Source: Deltaproteobacteria bacterium (GTDB lineage: Bacteria > Desulfobacterota > GWC2-55-46). Taken from it: a stretch of 64,000 nucleotides of DNA. Position 1 is the stretch's first letter, and each line of letters begins with the position of its first letter. Below, piece after piece: positions 58,462 to 64,000 of this stretch. The position numbers and the translations under genes were made by a program. A model generated the notes under the pieces. The model saw nothing but the letters and a program-made list of their open reading frames with translations, had not been told where the DNA came from and searched no databases. The DNA is taken from NCBI GenBank assembly GCA_016218105.1, contig JACRET010000001.1:1-64000 (forward strand), read 5' to 3'.

Positions 58462-60405
58462 TCACTTCTTTTTGATGGGCAGATAGACCCTGAATATTGC
58501 TCCGCCGCCCGCGTTATTCTCGAATTCTATCATACCCCCGTGCTCCTTTACGATCGACTGCGATATCGAAAGGCCAAGCCCGATATTGAGCCCTCCGCCC
58601 TTCTCCTTTGTGGTAAAGAAGGGATCGAACATCTTTTCTTTTACCTCATCGGAAATACCGGGGCCGGTGTCCCTCACCTGGGCTACCGCGTACTCCAGGT
58701 CTTCCCTCTTTACCAGGTATGTGGAGATGAATATCCTTCCGTTGCCGTTTATGGCGTCACGGGCGTTCTTTAACAGATTGAGCGCCACCTCCATTATCCT
58801 GCCTTTGTGACCCATTATCTCAGGCAGGTCGGGCTCATAATCGGCGATGATATCTATTGAGCTCAACTTCATCTCGGATACGAAAAGGCTCAACGTAGCC
58901 CTTATCGTCTCGTTCAGGTTCATGGGCTCATAATCCGCTTTCGAAGGCCTGGAATACGTAAGCACATCAAGTATTATGTACTTGGAGCGCACCGCGGCCT
59001 CTCTCATCTTTTCAAGGAGAAAATAGTCGGGGTGTTTCCTGTCCGTTCTCCTCAACAATGCCTCGCAGATGCTTAATATCCCGGCTATCGGGCTATTAAG
59101 CTCATGAGCGATCCCCGCCCCCATCTCGCCAAGGGATATGAGCTTGGCGGACTGTATGAGCCTCTGTTCGGAATACTGCAGCTTTTTATAGGCTGTCTCC
59201 AGTTCCTTGAGAGAATCGTCAAGCTTCAAGGTCCTCTCTCTGACCGTATCCTCAAGCTCAGAGACGTATTTGTTCAGAGTGGCTACGAACCCCTTTCTCT
59301 CGGTGAGGTCTCTCCATATCTCCTGCATATAGAATTTCCCGTCAAACTCAAAGACAGACGCGGCTATTTCAACCGGCACGCTGAAACCGTCCTTTTTGAT
59401 TATAACCGCGTCATGCAGATACCCCTTGCCGTCATGCTTCCACCTTTTAAATACCTCCATGTACTCTGAAACCTTCTCAGGCGGATAAAGGTCTTCAGAG
59501 CGCATGTTAAGGAGTTCCTGTAATGAATACCCGGTCAGAACAGAGGCGGCGGGATTGGCGTCGGCTATCATCTTTGTGCTCATGTCTTTAAGCAGGATCG
59601 CGTCAGCCGCCATCTGGACAAGCCTGGAGTGTTTCTCGCTCAAATATCTGAGCCTTTCAGTCGCATTATGGAGGGATTCCGCCATCTGGTCGAACGCAAG
59701 ACCGACATCTTCGAATTCATCGCCGGTCTTAATGCCCACCCTGTGCCAGAAATCACCTTCGGCCAGCGCCAAAGCCCCCTTTTTAAGGCTTTCGAGCGGC
59801 TTTAAAAGCCTTTTATTGACCGTAACGAGTATTGCCATGAAGATCAGTAAAAGGATACCTCCGCACCAGTAAATGAATCCCCTGCTGTGGCCTAATATCG
59901 CTCCCTCGTATCTTTTCATGGAAATTTCAACGGAGACGGCCCCGCTTACGTCGCCGGCCTTCGCGGTATGGCAGGTCATGCAATCCTCAAAAAATACAAT
60001 GGGCCTTACGACCCTTACCGTCATGTGACCGTCATGAGACCCGAATTCCGTTCCCCTGCGGCCTTCAAGGGCCTGCCTGTCCAGCTCATCTATGGGCAGT
60101 TCGTCTTCTTCAATCCCGAATTGCCTGTCGAGGTGAGCGCCATGTATAATCCGCAGATCCTCTATATCGCCGGCATTCCTGAACCTCTCGATTATAAGCC
60201 TGTTCTCTTTCCTCCCTCCGCCTAGCCTCATCGACGTATAAAGCTGATGAAAGACGGTTTCAGAGATCTGTTCGGCCTCGCTTATGCCTATTTCATCAAG
60301 GAGTTTTTTGCTTGAACGTATGTCATAGATAAAGAGCGCAAGCATCCCCAGGAGCAGGATGCCTCCGATATAGAGATTAAACCTGTTGGTAAGTTTAAGC
60401 CTCAT
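58462..60405 (-). CDS. Sensor histidine kinase with DUF3365/Tll0287-like periplasmic domain, HAMP, PAS, HisKA, HATPase
   Basis: FFEDCMTCHTAKAGDVSGAVSV (CxxCH), GAGIAHELNSPIAGILSICEALL, FDPFFTTKEKGGGLNIGLGLSIS. Confidence 0.88.
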   Translation of the reverse strand: MRLKLTNRFNLYIGGILLLGMLALFIYDIRSSKKLLDEIGISEAEQISETVFHQLYTSMRLGGGRKENRLIIERFRNAGDIEDLRIIHGAHLDRQFGIEEDELPIDELDRQALEGRRGTEFGSHDGHMTVRVVRPIVFFEDCMTCHTAKAGDVSGAVSVEISMKRYEGAILGHSRGFIYWCGGILLLIFMAILVTVNKRLLKPLESLKKGALALAEGDFWHRVGIKTGDEFEDVGLAFDQMAESLHNATERLRYLSEKHSRLVQMAADAILLKDMSTKMIADANPAASVLTGYSLQELLNMRSEDLYPPEKVSEYMEVFKRWKHDGKGYLHDAVIIKKDGFSVPVEIAASVFEFDGKFYMQEIWRDLTERKGFVATLNKYVSELEDTVRERTLKLDDSLKELETAYKKLQYSEQRLIQSAKLISLGEMGAGIAHELNSPIAGILSICEALLRRTDRKHPDYFLLEKMREAAVRSKYIILDVLTYSRPSKADYEPMNLNETIRATLSLFVSEMKLSSIDIIADYEPDLPEIMGHKGRIMEVALNLLKNARDAINGNGRIFISTYLVKREDLEYAVAQVRDTGPGISDEVKEKMFDPFFTTKEKGGGLNIGLGLSISQSIVKEHGGMIEFENNAGGGAIFRVYLPIKKK

Positions 60406-60532
60406 TATAGGTACCGTAAGATTTTTTTCCGGGAAGTATTCGGGGTGAGAAAATGCTGGAGCCGGTGGTTATGGGAAAGAATTTTCTTCCCGGGACATAA
60501 TCAGTTCAATCTTATCCAATAGCTGCTTTTTG

Positions 60533-61117
60533 TCAATTACCCGTCAGGTTATGGCTTTTAAAGAAGCTTACGAAATAATCGACCCCAGACCACATGGTAA
60601 GCACGAAGGACACAAGGAGCAGCGCCGAACCCGCAAGGTGAAAATCAAAACCCATGAAGGGATAATGCATCAGGAGCGGTACGATGCATACTATCTGTGA
60701 GATGGTCTTGATCTTTCCAAGCCTGCTCGCTGAAATGACCACGCCCATGTCTGAAGCTATTGCGCGAAGTCCCGTTACCGCCATTTCACGGGATATCATG
60801 AGGGCAATGATCCACGCGGGAACCCTTCCGAGCGGAATAAGCATTATAAACGCCGTTGTTATCAGAAGCTTATCGGCCAGAGGGTCAAGGAATTTGCCAA
60901 GGGAAGTGATTACACCCATCCTGCGGGCCAGATACCCGTCAAGCCAGTCCGTCAGGCAGACGAGAATGAAGATGCCAGCCGTAATCGCGCTTAAAAGCCT
61001 CCCGGGCGACAGCAGAAGATAGACGAACAACGGGGCAGAGCCTATCCTGATGATGGAAAGGCTGTTGGGAAGGTTTAAAAAACTCACCCGCGGCTCTGAG
61101 GACATAATTTCACTCAT
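60533..61117 (-). CDS. pgsA: CDP-diacylglycerol-glycerol-3-phosphate 3-phosphatidyltransferase
   Basis: LTDWLDGYLARRMGVITSLGKFLDPLADKLL CDP-alcohol phosphotransferase motif. Confidence 0.95.
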   Translation of the reverse strand: MSEIMSSEPRVSFLNLPNSLSIIRIGSAPLFVYLLLSPGRLLSAITAGIFILVCLTDWLDGYLARRMGVITSLGKFLDPLADKLLITTAFIMLIPLGRVPAWIIALMISREMAVTGLRAIASDMGVVISASRLGKIKTISQIVCIVPLLMHYPFMGFDFHLAGSALLLVSFVLTMWSGVDYFVSFFKSHNLTGN

Positions 61118-61185
61118 TTTTTCTTGCTATTATTTATTACAGATAAAGGAAGGGAATTCAAGCAAAAAGACGGAAGAATCTACCT

Positions 61186-61779
61186 CTATTTCCCTGCGCC
61201 CCTGTATTGGCTGTAATAGTAGAGCACCCTCTTTACGTATGTCTGGGTTTCGGAGTACGGGGGTATGGAGCCGTATTTCAACACAGCGTTCTCTCCGGCG
61301 TTATAAGCCGCGACGGCCAAAGGGACCTTCCAATCGAACATCTTAAGGAGTTTGCTCAGGTACCTTATCCCGCCCTCCACGTTCTCCTCAGGGTCATGTA
61401 TGTCCCTGACGCCCATGAGCCTTGCGGTCTCCGGCATAAGCTGCATGAGCCCCCTCGCGCCTTTAACGGAGACAGCCCTCGCGTCAAAATCAGATTCAGC
61501 CTTGACGATGGCCTTTACCAGCTTCGGGTCTATCCCGTATCTCTGCGAGGTATTATATATGATATCCTCGAACCTGCTGTTAGACGATATCCTGTATGAG
61601 GCGTTCCTTGGCCCTGAATTGCGTTCTGACATCATCCATTTGTAATTCGAAGATGTCGGGACGTTCGTGATGTGCACGACGCCGTTCTCGTCGGTATACT
61701 TGTAGAAATCCGCGTGGGCCGCGGAGACCAGCATGAAGATTACCGGGAGGAACAGGAGGTATATAATTTTTATCGTCAT
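61186..61779 (-). CDS. DUF4124 plus lytic transglycosylase (SLT) protein
   Basis: FYKYTDENGVVHITNVPTSS; VKAIVKAESDFDARAVSVKGARGLMQLMPETA; AYNAGENAV. Confidence 0.93.
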   Translation of the reverse strand: MTIKIIYLLFLPVIFMLVSAAHADFYKYTDENGVVHITNVPTSSNYKWMMSERNSGPRNASYRISSNSRFEDIIYNTSQRYGIDPKLVKAIVKAESDFDARAVSVKGARGLMQLMPETARLMGVRDIHDPEENVEGGIRYLSKLLKMFDWKVPLAVAAYNAGENAVLKYGSIPPYSETQTYVKRVLYYYSQYRGAGK

Positions 61780-61917
61780 ATTACCGTTTCGCTAAGGTTA
61801 TGGCTCTGAAGCAACAAACCTTGCCCTTAAGTGTACAATGTGATTTAAAAAAGGGCAAGCCCTTTATACATGACAATGCAAAACAATTAATAAATTCAAC
61901 TACTTGCATTTAAAAAT

Positions 61918-61946
61918 TGACAAAGAGTCACTCTTGTCATAATCTT
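61918..61946 (+). promoter_or_regulatory. Sigma-70 promoter of nadB with palindrome in the spacer
   Basis: TTGACA (61918-61923), 17 bp, TAATCT (61941-61946); TGACAAAGAGT-C-ACTCTTGTCA at 61919-61940. Confidence 0.6.
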
Positions 61947-62099
61947 GAAAAGTTCCCTCACATATAATATCGTCCGTTACTCATGAAACTTAAAGATATA
62001 GAGCTCCGAACGGGTATGAACCGCGCTTGCGGTTTCAGCTGTGGATAATGGAAAAATCATGCCCTGGAGTTTCAATTTAAATCTGAAAGAGGCTTTCCA

Positions 62100-63713
62100 T
62101 TGGAAATAAGGTCTGATTTTTTAGTCATCGGGAGCGGCATAGCTGGTTTAAGTTTCGCCTTGAAGGCGGCCCAAACCGGCACCGTATCCATTATAACCAA
62201 ACGCTCGATAAGGGAGTCCGCCACCTTTTACGCCCAGGGCGGCATCGCCTCGGTATCAAGCAAGGAAGACACCTTCGAGGCCCACATAAAAGACACCTTA
62301 TACGCCGGGGCCGGGCTGTGCCACAAAGATATCGTGGAGGTGGTGGTAAAGGACGCGCCTGCGCGCATTCAGGAGCTTATACAGCTTGGGGTCAAGTTCT
62401 CCAGCCGCTCGACCGGCGCCGATGTGGAGCTGGACCTGGGGAAGGAAGGCGGCCATTCAAAGAGAAGGATAGTACATGCAGAGGACCTGACCGGCAGGGC
62501 CGTAGAAGAGGCCCTTGTGGCGGCGATAGAGTCGAACAGGAACATAAAGGTATTTGAAAACCATATCGCGGTAGACCTTATCTCCCATTCCAAATTCGTG
62601 GAAAATACGGGAGAGGAGATCATATGGGGCGCTTACGCCCTGAATAAAGATACGGGTGAAGTTTATACCTTTTTATCGAAAGCCACGATACTCGCCACAG
62701 GCGGGGCCGGCAAGGTATACCTTTTCACCTCAAATCCCGATATCGCCACTGGGGACGGCATCGCCATGTCATACCGAGCCGGGGCTGAGATCGCGAACAT
62801 GGAGTTCATCCAGTTCCATCCGACCTGCCTTTACCACTCAAAGGCTAAGAGTTTTCTTATTTCAGAGGCGTTAAGGGGGGAAGGCGGCCTCTTAAAGCTT
62901 AAAGACGGGACCACCTTCATGAAAGGCCACCATCCGATGGCGGACCTCGCCCCAAGGGATATTGTCGCCAGGGCCATCGACTTTGAGCTTAAAAAAAGCG
63001 GCGACGATTGCGTCTATCTGGATATCAGCTTCAAACCCTCCAAATTTATAAAGGAACGGTTTCCCAATATTTACGGCAAATGCCTTGAGTTCGGGATAGA
63101 CATTACGGAGGCCCCCATCCCTGTAGTGCCTGCGGCACATTACACATGCGGAGGGGTGCTGACCAATAAGGACGGGCTTTCTTCCTTAAGCAGGCTTTAT
63201 GTGATCGGAGAGACCGCCTGCACCGGGCTCCACGGGGCGAACAGGCTCGCGTCAAACTCCTTGCTCGAATCGCTTGTTATAGCCGAGAGGGCGTCGATCC
63301 ACGCCAGGGATGTAGTCAGGCGCACGTCCGGCCCGATCCCCGCGATACCCGAGTGGGAGACGAGGGGCGCCGTGGTGAGCGATGAGGCTGTCGTTATCAG
63401 CCAGAACTGGGACGAGATAAGAAGGTTCATGTGGAATTATGTCGGCATCGTAAGGTCTGACAAGAGGCTTGAGCGCGCGCAGAGGCGGATCAGCCTCCTT
63501 AAAGAAGAGATAAACGAGTACTATTGGGATTTCAAGATAACGAATAATCTGATCGAACTTCGGAACATCTCTACGGTAGCCGAGCTTATCATAAAATCGG
63601 CGAGCCTGCGGAAGGAATCGAGGGGGCTCCATTACAATATAGATTATCCTGAAAAGGATGACGTGAACTTCATGAAGGATACTGTCTTGAAGCTTGGGGT
63701 CGAGCCTGCGTGA
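62100..63713 (+). CDS. nadB: L-aspartate oxidase NadB
   Basis: DFLVIGSGIAGLSFALKAA, FYAQGGIASV, HYTCGGVLTNKDGLSSLSRLYVIGETACTGLHGANRLASNSLLE; start at TTG 62100. Confidence 0.95.
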   Translation: MEIRSDFLVIGSGIAGLSFALKAAQTGTVSIITKRSIRESATFYAQGGIASVSSKEDTFEAHIKDTLYAGAGLCHKDIVEVVVKDAPARIQELIQLGVKFSSRSTGADVELDLGKEGGHSKRRIVHAEDLTGRAVEEALVAAIESNRNIKVFENHIAVDLISHSKFVENTGEEIIWGAYALNKDTGEVYTFLSKATILATGGAGKVYLFTSNPDIATGDGIAMSYRAGAEIANMEFIQFHPTCLYHSKAKSFLISEALRGEGGLLKLKDGTTFMKGHHPMADLAPRDIVARAIDFELKKSGDDCVYLDISFKPSKFIKERFPNIYGKCLEFGIDITEAPIPVVPAAHYTCGGVLTNKDGLSSLSRLYVIGETACTGLHGANRLASNSLLESLVIAERASIHARDVVRRTSGPIPAIPEWETRGAVVSDEAVVISQNWDEIRRFMWNYVGIVRSDKRLERAQRRISLLKEEINEYYWDFKITNNLIELRNISTVAELIIKSASLRKESRGLHYNIDYPEKDDVNFMKDTVLKLGVEPA

Positions 63714-63754
63714 GAGCGGATTACGGCTTTTAAAAGCGCCGGCAGGCTTATCGC

Positions 63755-64000
63755 TTATCTCTTTCCGGCAGGGCGGAGTTTTACCGTTACCGCCGTCCCC
63801 TCCCCTTTTTTGCTCTCCACATCTATGTCCCCGCCATGATCGTGTATTATCCTGTATGTGATCGTAAGGCCCAGCCCGGCCCCTTCGAATTTCGAGGATT
63901 GGAAGGGGTTGAAAATTTTTCTAAGCTCGTCGGGGTTTATTCCGATGCCGTTGTCGGATATCCTGATCATTAAAGTCTGATCGGGCGCCGTGGACGTTTC
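63755..64000 (-). CDS. Histidine kinase C-terminal HATPase domain (truncated by window edge)
   Basis: IRISDNGIGINPDELRKIFNPFQSSKFEGAGLGLTITYRIIHDHGGDIDVES; frame open to the window end. Confidence 0.88.
   Translation of the reverse strand, partial: ETSTAPDQTLMIRISDNGIGINPDELRKIFNPFQSSKFEGAGLGLTITYRIIHDHGGDIDVESKKGEGTAVTVKLRPAGKR

Noticed and set aside
61800-61840. Sigma-54 promoter upstream of the lytic transglycosylase (GGGCAAGGTTTGTTGC)
   Set aside because: GG-to-GC spacing is 11 rather than 10 nt and the context is poor.

Overview
This is a chromosomal window from a Gram-negative anaerobe-like bacterium, possibly Nitrospirota or Deltaproteobacteria-like (lineage inferred from gene content only). 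Most of it is conserved core and respiratory genes. In order it carries yebC-ruvC-ruvA-ruvB, msrB, a GGDEF protein, a PhnA-like protein, a GNAT protein, an NtrC-type regulator and an ntrYX pair with DUF4390. Next come a methyltransferase, a TMTC-like TPR membrane protein, a DPM1-like glycosyltransferase, and a System II cytochrome c biogenesis operon. These are followed by an rnfCDGEAB operon, an HtrA protease, a hexaheme cytochrome, a GrdB/PrdB-family protein, a cytochrome c and a CopA ATPase. An 8-gene plus-strand operon (36010-43849) encodes two radical SAM proteins, a B12-radical SAM protein, ThDP E1 alpha/beta and glycosyltransferases. A type IV pilus locus (pilA, TPR/GT-C proteins, pilR, pilS, pilC, pilT, pilB) follows, then a CxxCH-bearing sensor kinase with a response regulator, pgsA, a lytic transglycosylase and nadB. 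The strongest non-obvious signals are: (1) a ZTP (pfl) riboswitch with its own promoter and a terminator sharing the pseudoknot strand, directly upstream of rnfC; (2) a selenoprotein that ORF calling splits at an in-frame UGA, followed by a bacterial SECIS-like hairpin at proper spacing; (3) a perfect -24/-12 pilA promoter with two tandem TGACAATTTTTGTCA palindromes, nearly the same palindrome overlapping the predicted start site of pilB; (4) several families of structured dispersed repeats with positional rules (between convergent genes, or abutting stop codons); (5) the radical SAM/E1/glycosyltransferase operon of unknown product. No tRNA, rRNA, CRISPR array or transposase gene was found.
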